The notes beneath the pieces are model-generated. The model ran no database searches, was not told the DNA's origin, and worked only from the letters and a program-made list of their open reading frames with translations. DNA of 64,000 bases from Pterois miles. Lineage: Eukaryota; Chordata; Actinopteri; Perciformes; Scorpaenidae. Below are positions 12,935 through 23,690 of this stretch, in pieces. Position 1 is the stretch's first letter. Each line of letters opens with the position of its first letter. The DNA is taken from contig CAMQGK010000559.1 of the NCBI GenBank assembly GCA_947000775.1, forward strand, positions 2,390,501 through 2,454,500, in the 5' to 3' direction. Position numbers and translations under genes: made by a program.

Positions 12935-13443
12935 CTTTAACATTGAAAATGTTTATTAAAGGGTGCTACTGTACACATATTTGTAACATTTAATTGACAC
13001 AAGAAATAGTCTACTTTTAAAAATTCTGCACCGGCAAAAACTGAGGGCAAAGCTCAAGGGTCTGAAAGGACAAAATATTTTTAATGAAAGGAAATTACAC
13101 CAAAACCATAATCTTAGTGATACAGAGGGACATGAATAATGTACTGAATGGATGAACGGTCTGCTGACGCCAAACTTTTGGTCCTAAGAGTTCGTGTTGG
13201 AGCACAGCATATCAAACTACAAAACCGGCAACCATCTTGTGTACAAGAATTGGCCTCCGCTTGCAAGGTAGCAACAAAAAAAAAAAAAAACTGAATACTT
13301 ACGGCTAAGAATAATCAAATTACTCCTCACAATAAAACCCAGGATATGCATCATCCAATCAGAAACAAGTTTTAATGTTTCAATTACAATGATCACCAAC
13401 AAATAATCTAATTGCAGGGTAGATCTGTTTCAACTTTGCACTG

Positions 13444-13488
<45 letters not shown>

Positions 13489-14566
13489 ATCAAAGTATCA
13501 CTAACTACAAGATCAGTAACACCATTAAAACTGCAGGGCTGTTGTCAGAGATTGGTCACGTGGTTAAAAAGACTTTCATCTTTTAGCCACAAGGTGGCAG
13601 ACCCCAATGACTTGTGATTAATGCTGGTTACATTTCATGTGGATACAGTGAAGATTGTCTAACCCGTGAACATGAGACTGGTCCAAAGATAACACTGCAG
13701 TTAAAAAAAAAAATGGTTCAGAACTGGGCAAAATATATATATATTTTATTGTCCTTTCCTTTAACTGGTGATAAAGAAATAAAAAACACCACACAAAGTT
13801 CAAAAGTTAAAACTTGGAAGTAAAAGATAATAATGTTTTTTGTTTTTTTTTTTAAAAATGCACAGGGATATCATTACTACAATATAAAGACTTAATTGGC
13901 CGGTGTCATCTGCTAGTTTGCAAATTGAGTAGTTATGTCCCGGTACACAGGACAAACTGAAGTCTACAAGAGATAAAAAGTTTTAAAAAAGGAAGTGATT
14001 ATGCAGTCAGGAAAGTGCTGCGGTGGTTGCTTCCTGAATATTCATACTACAGTTTTATCATCAGTGGTGTTTGTCAAAGCAAAGAGGTGCGCTGCCTATG
14101 AAGACTTAATGATGGCGGTTGTGCACCTGCCATGGGATAAGCTCATGGTTGACACAGCTTGTACCAACTCTGGCTCTCAAGACTATGTTTAAACAGATGG
14201 CCACATGTGCTCATGGATGCAACATACCCTACTGACACAATCGTATCCCGAAAGCACTAAAATATGATGTGTTAAGACAATAAGAAAAGAAGGTAAAAGA
14301 ATACAAAGACAGAACAGCAGAAACCCTCCCCAGTAGCATGTCACCCATGTCCGCTACAGCTTCCCCTCCTGTCTGATGGATCCGTCTCAGCAGCCTGGGG
14401 ACTTTGAACACCGAAGGGGCATGGATGGAGATAACACAACTGTGTTCGCTGTCTTTGTTTGGACACGGTGAAGAGCAAGGATGGGGGGTTTGGGTGTGAA
14501 AAAAATGTCTGACTCAAGGTTGTCCCTGCAGTGGAGGAGGTGCGGTTTCCTCCTGTGGTGATGCAC
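12935..14566 (-). other. cbx5: cbx5 3' UTR with polyadenylation signal
   Basis: The strand downstream of the cbx5 stop codon runs about 1.6 kb to a minus-strand AATAAA (plus-strand TTTATT at 12952-12957). It holds a 43-base A run (13443-13485; poly-U in the mRNA) and other A-rich stretches but no open frame. HP1 genes commonly have long 3' UTRs. The extent is inferred from this signal; earlier cleavage cannot be excluded. Confidence 0.55.
13443..13485. repeat. Poly-A run of about 43 bases
   Basis: Uninterrupted A homopolymer inside the presumed cbx5 3' UTR; true length uncertain. Confidence 0.9.
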
Positions 14567-17500
14567 TCACGCAGTGACTGCATCCTTCTCCTTCTTGTCG
14601 CTGTCTTCGTGCCAGGTGAGACGCTCCTCATAGAAGGCTATGACGATCTGTGGGCACTTATGATTGGCCTCCTTGGCAAGCACAAGATCAGCCTCATCAG
14701 AGTCTTTCCTGCAAAAGAAAGAAAAGAAGAGTCTTTAAAATTCATTCATAACTATTACACTCCAGGGCTGGGCAATATGGCTGTATATATAGATATATAA
14801 AAACATATATATTTTTATATATTGTTTCTATTGTGATATAAGGTAGGCCTATATTAATTAATTTTTTTTCTCTATAATTTCGGGGAACAGTTCAGGTAAA
14901 AACCCAAACCGTTCGCACCGGTTTGTGGTCGTGTATGTGTCGTTCAGTTCATTTGAATTAGGTTATGAGGCCGATTGTGTATTTGTTTCATTGCGTTTAT
15001 TGTCACACTAGAGATCAAGGCCTATGGAAAGAGGCTGGGACATGGATGGACAGGGCTATGAGGTATGACACGAGCAGTGAAACTGAAGCTGAGGTCATGC
15101 GTTGTGATTAGCTCAATTTCAGCGAGGGTGGACCAGATTTTACTGCACGTCTGTCAACCACCGCCACTATGTTTACACTACCACAGTTGTTTGCTCACCA
15201 CCACACACTATCTCACCAGCTAACAGTGAATGGTAAATACATGCAAGTTATTTAGTTGAGTTGTGAATGACTTTAGTTCCCTCCAGTAAGCAGTGTTCAT
15301 CGATTGTGTCTGGGGAGTTTATTGTGTAGGGTGGAACGTTAGCAGTGAAACACTGTTAATGACAACGGTCCAGACTACGGAGCCTCCCTGTTATTAATAT
15401 ATTATCCTCATAATGTTTAGGAGCAACCCAACCCTCGGCTACACAAGCTGAAACTAAATCTGGCAGTAGGATCTGTAGTCTGACTGTTTAGGTTAGTTTG
15501 TCATGTATCTTAGTAGTAAACTGATCAGCTGGCTGAGACAAATCAGCTCCTCCTCTACCAGCGGGACCTGTAATGGTTCACATCAGCAGAGGAAGGAGGA
15601 CAGAGAGAGGAGGACAGCAGGACAGAGGGAGGAGGACAGAGGACAGAGGAGAGGAGAACAGGAGGATAGAGGACAAAAGGAAGACTGATACTGTCTGATG
15701 TTTGTGTTCTTCAGTCTTTATAAACTTCACTCAGGAATATGATTTATTTTATTAACATGTTCAATTGTTTCCAGTGAGATATTAATGACTTTATATGGTG
15801 ACTTTGCTGTTGTAAACATTACTATTGCTGCTCTAGAAACAACATGTATCCTAGTTGTATTTAAATATTCAATTCTAATCTGGTTCTGAATTTAAACACT
15901 ACCAGGCTGACATAAGTATCACTAATATGAACACTTCAATATTTGTTTATTTATCACAGGTCATATCATCATTGCAATATTGAGCAGTGTTATTGCACAT
16001 GGCAGATTTTCCTCATGATGCAGGCCTAGTAGACCTGTTTAAAAAAAGGTCTAATGCAGGCTGACATGATGCTGTAATTTTTGCTGTTGGCCTGAGCCTA
16101 TAATAATATACTGTGAATATTATGAACCGTCCCGCTCCTGCTACTTATCTATTGAATTACCAGAAAACATGCTATATTGTATATTGTTATAGATCGTTAT
16201 CAGCATATGAAATTATCTATCTTGCATTTTTGCCATGTTCCTCAGTCCTATCACACTTTTTCATAAATGTGTTATCTGTCTTGGAACTTTTCCAAGTTAG
16301 CAACTACTTCTAATTGTAGCGTTAGAAGTGTACATCATACACAGATGGTCCTCTCCAAGCCTGTATATATTGTAAACACACAACATGTCTATGGATGAAA
16401 TTCTGTACCAACTTTATAAAATACAAAAATAAATTAACTAATTAAAATCAGGGATTATATCATTTAACTGTCCCTGTGAATGGCTTTATACAGTTTCACA
16501 ACACAGCTACCCAATTCCTTTTTTCACTATTAGGCTTGAATGAAACAGTCAATAAAAGGTCAAGTCATACTCAAAACCATCACTCAGAACTGAGGGTATT
16601 TTCTGCCATTTACTATTTATTACTATTTATTTTCATTAATTCAGTCAGATAATGTTTCTGTTTATAAATCATGATTCTTAGAGGAAAAACAGGCAGATGG
16701 AGCTTGTGAATTTTCTTACGACTGGCTGGCTTTTCATTTATTTTCCCTTTTATATTCCTATGGATTTTTCCCAAAAGCTACATTCCACATACATTTTTTG
16801 TTTTTTTAGATGAACATATAAAGAAACGTACCACTTCATAAGAAACATTAGGTCTCCACATGAGTCAGTTGCTCCAATGATCTTCTCTGGCTCGAGTCCT
16901 CTCTCAAAGCCACGAGCAACTAGGATGTCATCCTGAATGACAACAAACACAAAAATATGCTTTTATGGCACATGAAAAATACTTGAGTATTTTACAACCA
17001 ACTATTATATTGTGATTATGTTAACATACATTGGCAAATAAACGCATGATTTACACAATGCATCTGCAGTTCTTACACAGTTCCATCTAGCATAAAAATA
17101 TGCTCTACTGGTGAATTATTTGTTTCAGTCTTTTTATAAATGAACTTTTAATGACAGAAAAATTTAAAAGTTCTCCATTATTTCGTAACCCCAACCCACT
17201 GACTGAATATACGTATACTGTAAGCCAAAGAAACTTGCATAGGCTTTGCTAAATCAGTGAAAAGCTGTTGAAGTACATCTTTGGAAATGTATGAGAGCAA
17301 GTTTCATCAGCTGTTAATTAACATACAAATAACAGGGTTTTAATCAAGAACTAAGCTATTGTTTCTTTACGGTGCAGCACACAACGCCTGAAAATTTCAC
17401 ACATGCAAATTATCTGTCCACTGCAGACTTTCAGTACAATCATCATGTTTTTGAACCATGATAAAACCATCGCACCAACACATCACATACCTCCTTCTTC

Positions 17501-18230
17501 TTTTTGGGCTTACTTCCACCCTCCTCCTCCTCCTCCTCATCATCATCAGAGCTCCTCTTCTTCGAGCTACTGGAGTCTTTGGAGCGTCCCGAGGAGGCTG
17601 TGACTGATTTGCTGCCCCCGCTGCTGGGCGTGGAGCTTCCACCACTGCTGCTGCTTTTCTTGTAGGTCTTCATGAACTCTGAAATAAGCTCAGGGCAGCC
17701 CAGATTCTTCTCTGGTTCCCAGGTGTTGTGTTTTCTGGAGAAGATCACATCACAGTGCAGCAAGTCAGCACCAACAACTCTTAATCAACAGAGCAGAGAA
17801 GACAGATCTATGGAAATCAATATCAAACTTAATATAATCTGTGATGTTTAAACTTTGTATGTTTGTTTGCCATTATTTCTTGGTATTTAGGGGAACATTG
17901 CATTACACTACTACGCAATGTAAGTGTGTGTGATTCAAAAAGGCAGTGAATGCCCCTGCTGGCTTTTTCCCGTTTTGTTTCTGGGTAAACCTCTCCAATA
18001 ATACACTCCACAAATATCAAATAATTGTGATATTTATTTCAAACAATTACCCAGCACAGTGTTGATGATGGTTAGCATACTGGCAGCAAAACAACTTACT
18101 CTGAGTATCCTTTCCACTTCAGGAAGAACTCGACCCTGCCTTTCACCACCCTCCTGTCCAGCACCTTCTCCACAACATATTCTTCCTCGTCTGAGGATGA
18201 GGAGTCCTCTTCGCGAGACTTTTTGCCCAT
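14567..18230 (-). CDS. cbx5: Chromobox protein 5 (heterochromatin protein 1 alpha)
   Basis: HP1 proteins bind H3K9-methylated nucleosomes through the chromodomain and dimerise through the chromoshadow domain, compacting heterochromatin. Coding exons (minus): 18230-18100, 17734-17491, 16932-16832, 14708-14567; 618 bp, 205 residues. All introns are GT-AG and in phase. Residues 10-13 are the four-serine N-terminal CK2-site cluster typical of HP1 alpha, followed by DEEE. The chromodomain spans about 17-68, with cage aromatics Y18, W39 and Y42 (mammals have Phe at the last). The hinge (71-125) is serine-rich with DDDEEEEEE at 107-115 and KKKK at 121-124. The chromoshadow domain spans about 131-192 and contains RGFERGLEPEKIIGATDS and YEERLTWH. 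RGFERGLEPEKI fits CBX5 better than CBX1 or CBX3. Gly56 replaces the usual Asp of NLDCPELI. The start is the first ATG of exon 2; exon 1 is non-coding. Human CBX5 has 191 residues. Confidence 0.95.
14762..16030. repeat. Dispersed element in cbx5 intron 3 with purine-rich minisatellite
   Basis: The intron between the last two cbx5 coding exons begins with AGGGCTGGGCAATATGGC, a terminal motif of a common teleost MITE. It recurs inverted at about 60680-60706 in znf740. Both are near a TATATTnATTnnTTTTTTCTC-TATAATTTC phrase. At 15585-15690 lies a degenerate AGGACAG / AGGAGGACAG tandem repeat. Element boundaries are uncertain. Confidence 0.45.
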
Positions 18231-18728
18231 AGCAAAGTTTGTGGTTGAACACTACGCTGTCGCAGGACAATGGCACGTCCCTGTCCAGGAAAACGAGAGA
18301 GAAGCTCACTTTAAAGATGATATGAATCATCTTTTCTAGCCCATTCGGTTATATCACGTTAAACACTGAGCAGGCACTAGCTAAGTTAGCTAGTTAGGCT
18401 GCGATCGTATATCAACGATAGACATACTTTCATTGTCGTTTCTCCGATCTCCAACACACACAACACACTGGAAAACTGGTTGGCTGCATATATTGTCCAC
18501 TCGTTAAATACTTATTAAAACTTCAGAGGAGCACACAGGCACGAAGATTTAAGGTTATGTTTGCTATGCAACTAGCTAACCAATGGGCATGAAAGGCAAA
18601 CTTGCTAAAGCAGGTAATGTTAGCCTGCAAGCTAACGCTTCAACAAGCTAACGCTAGCTAACAAACTGAATATCTAGAGCGATACTTGTAGCAGCATGCA
18701 GCACTTTGATGCGTTAGCCATTTCTTAC

Positions 18729-18850
18729 CCTTTGGGTGAGTACACCACCGGTCTTGACCACTTATCTTTGTCGTGTCTTTCGTGGATTTGCGGTCTGTGA
18801 GGCCACCGCTGGAGCTACTTTAGCATCTAGCCTGGATCACATAAAGGTGC
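18729..18850 (-). other. cbx5: cbx5 non-coding first exon
   Basis: On the minus strand CCCAAAGG|GTAAGAAA gives a strong donor at 18728/18729. No in-frame ATG precedes it, so it fits a 5' UTR exon joined to exon 2 upstream of the start at 18230. The outer limit (transcription start) is a guess from GC content. Confidence 0.5.
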
Positions 18851-19536
18851 TGTGCGCCTGCCTGTGCGTAAAAAGCGCGCGTTAAAGGCGCACAATGAAC
18901 GTACCCGCCCCTAGGTCAGCTGATGACCTACATATTTGTCAAGCGAGTATGCGCCGATCACAATTATAACTTATTTTTTCAGGAGTTGGAACTTACTTCT
19001 TGTGATGCATTTGCACTTGGTGTCTCGATGGAAAATACGCATTAGATATAAACGAGTGAATGCTAAGGTGCAGCATCGAGAAAGGGGCAGCTCCACCAAG
19101 TCAAAAATCAGAATCATAAATGATTGGTACTTTATCGCTTTAATGTGCTGTTTTCTGTACCTTCGCTCAGTACATTCATGGCATCGCTGTGTCCATTATT
19201 TTGACCCAACTGCAACGCGCACATAACGCGATACCACAAACATACATTATGCCTTTCCAGTCGCACAAAAACATCCATTTTTGATCGTCGTGGTTGTGAG
19301 TGCACCGCCCACTGTCAGCTTATTGGTCATTAGCAGTGATTGATTTGGTTTAGACCAATCAAAAATCAACAAATGCTGACGACAGACTGCAGCGGGAACT
19401 ACTGACCAATCGCTGTGTCAAAGAGGTGTTACCTTTGCTATTTATGCTACTGCTGAGACCCAGAGTAGTCTAGCCTGACGCAGATCGTTTCTCTCCGGTC
19501 AGTTCACAAGGCGTCTTCAAGGAGTTACCTGCAAAC
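18851..19536. promoter_or_regulatory. Divergent promoter region between cbx5 and hnrnpa1
   Basis: The two genes are transcribed away from each other from this interval of about 0.7 kb. Three CCAAT-type boxes are visible near the hnrnpa1 side: ATTGGTC at about 19323, GACCAATC at about 19352 and GACCAATCGC at about 19405. A TATTTATG-like A/T box is at about 19440. CpG-containing stretches (AAAAAGCGCGCG, CGCACAATGAACG) lie on the cbx5 side. The hnrnpa1 5' UTR probably begins near 19480. The same divergent layout exists in human CBX5-HNRNPA1 and the ohnologous CBX3-HNRNPA2B1 locus. Confidence 0.7.
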
Positions 19537-21745
19537 ATGTCGAAAGATGTGAGTATTGTATCCGGAAAGCATTTTATGTCATTTTCCTCCACCATGTGCG
19601 TCTAAAAGCTATAGATATTTGAAGCCACTGACGAATCGGCGATGCTTAACGCAGGCTGCGTTTTCATATTAACTACTGCAGCTATTATGCATTGTGAAGC
19701 CGCCATTTTAAAGCAGACGAGCCTCGTGGCCTTTTGTTCCTGTGGGTCACTATGTACGAAATTCGGGAGTTTAACTTAACACTTGTGTGTAGCATTAATG
19801 CACAAAGGGCAAACGCAGTACATTGACATATGCTTGTAGTGTTCACATTATTGATGCTAAATGTACCTCACCAGATCGGTCTGTTAGCGCTAATGGCGGC
19901 GATGTCTCCCTCCTCCACCCTGTCCCGATTTTTAGTATGTGACGCAGTAGTGAATCAGCAAACCTTTAAGCCAGCCTCATTGTTTCTGATTTATTGTCAA
20001 TATAGTCTCTAATGAAATGGCACCCGGTGCGCCCTGTATTGCCGATTGTAATTTTCTGACGGTATTATCTTGCTTTGTCCATTGTGTAACGTTAGGTCCC
20101 ACGTGAGCCGGAGCAGCTTCGCAAGCTGTTCATTGGGGGTTTGAGCTTCGAGACCACAGATGAAAGCCTTAGGGCTCATTTTGAGCAATGGGGGAGCCTT
20201 ACAGACTGTGTGGTAAGTGGGTTTCACATCATCCTTAAACACTGTTTTATATTTCTATATCGATTGAAACCATGGATGTGCGATTTGTGGGTAACACTGG
20301 GTGTTGTTGTTTTTATTAGGTCATGAGGGATCCCAACAACAAGAGATCCAGGGGCTTTGGCTTTGTTACATACTCATCAGTGGACGAAGTTGATGCTGCC
20401 ATGAATGCCCGCCCCCACAAGGTTGATGGGAGAGTGGTTGAACCTAAACGAGCCGTTTCCAGAGAGGTATGTTGGTTTCGATATGTTATACAAATCCCGC
20501 TCAATATAAAGGAAAGAGATGCATAGTTAGAGCTGATAAATATCATTACAGGACTCAAACCGACCAGGTGCCCATGTAACCGTGAAAAAGATCTTTGTTG
20601 GGGGCATCAAAGAAGATACAGAGGAGGCGCACCTGCGGGATTACTTCACACAATTTGGCAAAATCGAGGTCATTGACATCATGACTGACCGCAACACTGG
20701 AAAGAAGAGGGGCTTTGCCTTTGTGACCTTTGATGATCATGATTCAGTCGACAGGATTGTCAGTAAGTACATATATTCTGTGCTTCAGATTGTGCCAGAT
20801 TTACCTTTCGGTCTTGAATGATCACTTACTATGTCTTTCCCCGTCTCATAGTCCAGAAATACCACACAATCAACTGCCACAACTGTGAAGTGAGGAAGGC
20901 TCTGACAAGGCAGGAAATGCAGTCTGCAGGAATGGGAATGGGTATGAGAGGTAATCTCTTTATGCAAGATTAAACACCAGTTGTTTAAACACACTGGCAC
21001 AGTCAACCTATTACACAGCTAATGGTTGTCTTTTGGTTTAGGCCGCAGCAGCGGTGGAAGGCCCTATGACTATGACAGAGGTTTCAATCAGGGTAAGACT
21101 CATTTGATAATGGTGTGTTTAATTATAGAAGTATAATATACCATGTCTGAAATCTGACTTTGCATATTTGCTTCTTTCAGGTGGCAGGGGAAGATATGGA
21201 GACGGTCCTTACAACTGCAATGGTGGAGATGGTGGTAATGGCGGCGGTGGTGGCGGTAAGTAAGCAGTTTTTGTTTTCACAATTGAAGATTAGCTGCAAT
21301 GTACTGATCAAATATTCATGTTGTAGGCTATGGAGGCGGTCCCGGCGGCCCTGGTGGATATAACAATGGTGGCAACCGAGGATATAACCAAAGTTACAAC
21401 CAGGGTGGTGGAGGAGGTGGCGGCTATGGAGGAAACGGTTATGACAATAGTAATGGTTATAACTGTGGTGGTGGCGGAGGTGGCGGCGGCAATAACTACA
21501 ACAACATGGGCCACTACGACCCCCAGGCATCCAACTTTGGCCCAATGAAGAACAACTTTGGCGGCGGCGGTGGTGGTGGCGGCGGTGGTGTTAGCAGGAA
21601 CTTCGGTAAGATGAGATAAAGCAGATGCAAGGATGTGTACTGTGGTGACATTTTCTGTTAGCTGAGTTTTCCTTTTTTGTTTCCAGGTGGCGGTTACGGA
21701 GGTGGCTCAAACAATGGTGGATATAGCCGTTCAGGACGATTTTGA
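19537..21745 (+). CDS. hnrnpa1: Heterogeneous nuclear ribonucleoprotein A1
   Basis: A nuclear RNA-binding protein of splicing, mRNA packaging and export. Coding exons: 19537-19548 (MSKD only), 20096-20212, 20320-20466, 20552-20762, 20852-20950, 21042-21092, 21181-21255, 21327-21605, 21687-21745; 1050 bp, 349 residues, all GT-AG and in phase. RRM1 (about 14-95) has RNP2 KLFIGG and RNP1 RGFGFVTY. RRM2 (about 105-184) has KIFVGG and RGFAFVTF, joined by the conserved linker VVEPKRAVSREDS. The C-terminal half is a Gly/Asn/Tyr-rich low-complexity domain with RGG/RG motifs and SNFGPMK, the core of the M9 transport signal. The downstream PY element of human M9 is not visible. The REDS linker and RRM sequence fit A1 better than A2B1, A3 or A0. 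A teleost a/b suffix cannot be assigned from this window alone. Confidence 0.95.
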
Positions 21746-22250
21746 AATGTGAAGTGGTAAGTACTTAATGGCATGTCCAAACTATTATCATATGTATCAT
21801 GAAACCAGAGTTTGTAGTAGCAGGGACTCGTTAAGTGTAGCTAACCATTTATTTAAAAAAAAAAAAAAAAATCACTCTGGATGTCAGGTCAGTGCACAGT
21901 TAACAATGTTGTTCCGTATTGTTCAACAGGACTGAGTACTTAGGAGAGGAGAGCAAGGAGAGGAGAGCAAGCGAAGTGACAGGGCAGCTGCAGGTTTACC
22001 TCCTAAATCTGCTCAGCCAAACAGTTGTGGCAGGTTACAGCTGCTGCAAGAAGAGATGTACAGTAGATAAATCATGGAGGGTCTTCATTTAAAACGATTT
22101 GTTTTTTTAATCGACTGTTTCTGGAAAGCAAGCATTCCAATGAGGTTTTATGTAGTTTTTTTTTTTTTTTTTGTGTTTTTCTTTAAAGTCTGGTTTTTAT
22201 TTGTAACTGCATCCAATCAAGCTGAAATAAACCATCTTTCAGTTTTTTTA
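21746..22250 (+). other. hnrnpa1: hnrnpa1 3' UTR with a terminal intron and proximal poly(A) signal
   Basis: Eleven bases after the stop a GAAGTG|GTAAGT donor (21757) pairs with a TTCAACAG acceptor (21929), giving an intron within the 3' UTR. The junction is closer to the stop than the roughly 50-nt rule for nonsense-mediated decay, so it should be tolerated. AATAAA is at 22226-22231. Sequence onward to a second signal, AATAAA at 23164-23169, may be an alternative long 3' UTR. Confidence 0.7.
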
Positions 22251-23262
22251 CAAAGTCTTGTTAGCCTCTTGAGTGGTTTGGGAAATGGAGGGTTCGCTAT
22301 TGGATGCTGCTCAATGTGGGATTTGGGACATGATTCTCATTTGTGAGGAGCCAAAAAAATCCAAATGCCATGTGAGAAGCCCTGCACTAGTCACCACATG
22401 AACCGATGCATTTACAGTACTGGTTGAGGAATGAGAAGTGGTGCACAAATACTTCTATCATAAAGAGCCCATCACTTGGTACAGACTCTACCCTGAGTTC
22501 TGCAAAGATCAACTGGAGGATGCTAGCTTACATGCAAAGTCTTTGAGGCTAGTCATGGAAGCCAGCTGAGGGAGAGAAGTAGCAAAACCGACGCCAGGAT
22601 CATTGAAGCAGGGGAGAGTGAGAACAGAAGCCTGAGGCTAGCATGCAGCAGCTACCAAAAGGCTTAAGTGCTGTCAGTAGGTAAGACCAGACTTCTCAAC
22701 TACCGATAGTATGTCTTGCTTTTGTCATGTAGCTGGTAGTAAGATGTGTAGCCCAGTAATGACATAACATTTTTGTGCAAACAAGTTTTATTATGTCTTA
22801 CACCAATGTTGACTGGTAAAATTGGCCTCCTAATTGTGCATAGAGGCCCTACAGCATATTGCATGCCGTGAACAAATATTAACATTTTGCTTAAGATTGC
22901 ATTTTACTTATTTGGCTTTTCTGCTTTCTAGGAATCTCCCTACATGATCTGCTAAACCTGGCTTCATTTCAGTGACAATGGCTCAATCAGGTAGAATTCA
23001 TTAAAACCTCAAACATCACCCCACCCCAAAGTTTTAATTTTATTAAACGTAATTCTGTTTTTCACAGGTTTCCTGAACAATCATGCTGGTGTTGAAGATT
23101 TTTTTTTTACTTTTTTCTTTTTAACCAAGACTGCTGTGCAGTGTCTTAAATTTTTTTTTTTAAAATAAAGTATTTTTTTAAGGCATTCTGGTGTGATTTC
23201 ACTCAATTATAAGAGCATGAAAAGTGACACATGTATGGCAAGTTTTACATAAAGGTTAAGTC
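22251..23262 (+). other. hnrnpa1: Possible extended hnrnpa1 3' UTR
   Basis: No gene is visible. A distal AATAAA at 23164-23169 follows T-rich sequence, consistent with alternative polyadenylation. It could equally be intergenic. Confidence 0.35.
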
Positions 23263-23602
23263 TAGAGATGCAACAGTCGGACTCCTGATATCAAGAACCG
23301 GGCTTTAAGTATTGGCTGGTACCAATCCAATACAAGTGGTACTGCATGGTACATCAGGTTTGACGATCATGGCTTTTCTAACAATGTGACAAATACATAG
23401 AGATAAATGCACTTTTATTTAATAAAATAATTGTACCAGCAACATGGTAAATTAACAGGAATTACAAGTGAAAACCTTTTAAGATGCAGCAACAAAGTGA
23501 TCAGAATTTAAATGCATGAAAATCCAGACAATGTATATAAACATTGAACAGTTTGGCCACCATCATCGCCGATAATTGCTGTAGTATCGGTGCATCCCTA
23601 GT
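23263..23602. mobile_element. hAT-like non-autonomous element at the nfe2 3' end
   Basis: The left end TAGAGATGCAACAGTCGG and the right end GTATCGGTGCATCCCTAG match the inverted TAGGGATGCACCGATAC-type ends of a hAT MITE class common in fish. It has no coding capacity, and no clean 8-bp target duplication was found. The interior contains the likely nfe2 polyadenylation signal. Confidence 0.6.
23414..23419 (-). terminator. nfe2: Probable nfe2 polyadenylation signal
   Basis: Minus-strand AATAAA about 270 bases after the nfe2 stop codon, within the hAT-like element. It is the nearest canonical hexamer noticed downstream of the stop. Confidence 0.45.
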
Positions 23603-23690
23603 GATGTTGACAGTTGTACTATCAGCTGGCACAACTGGGCAGTATACCTTCTGTAGTATTAAATATACTATCTCCACTTCAGCATTGCTC

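Noticed and set aside
13614..14192. Small frames in the cbx5 3' region
   Set aside because: They lie in the presumed 3' UTR and have no similarity or splice context.
21177..21545. Minus-strand frames opposite hnrnpa1
   Set aside because: Antisense shadows of the glycine-rich hnrnpa1 exons.
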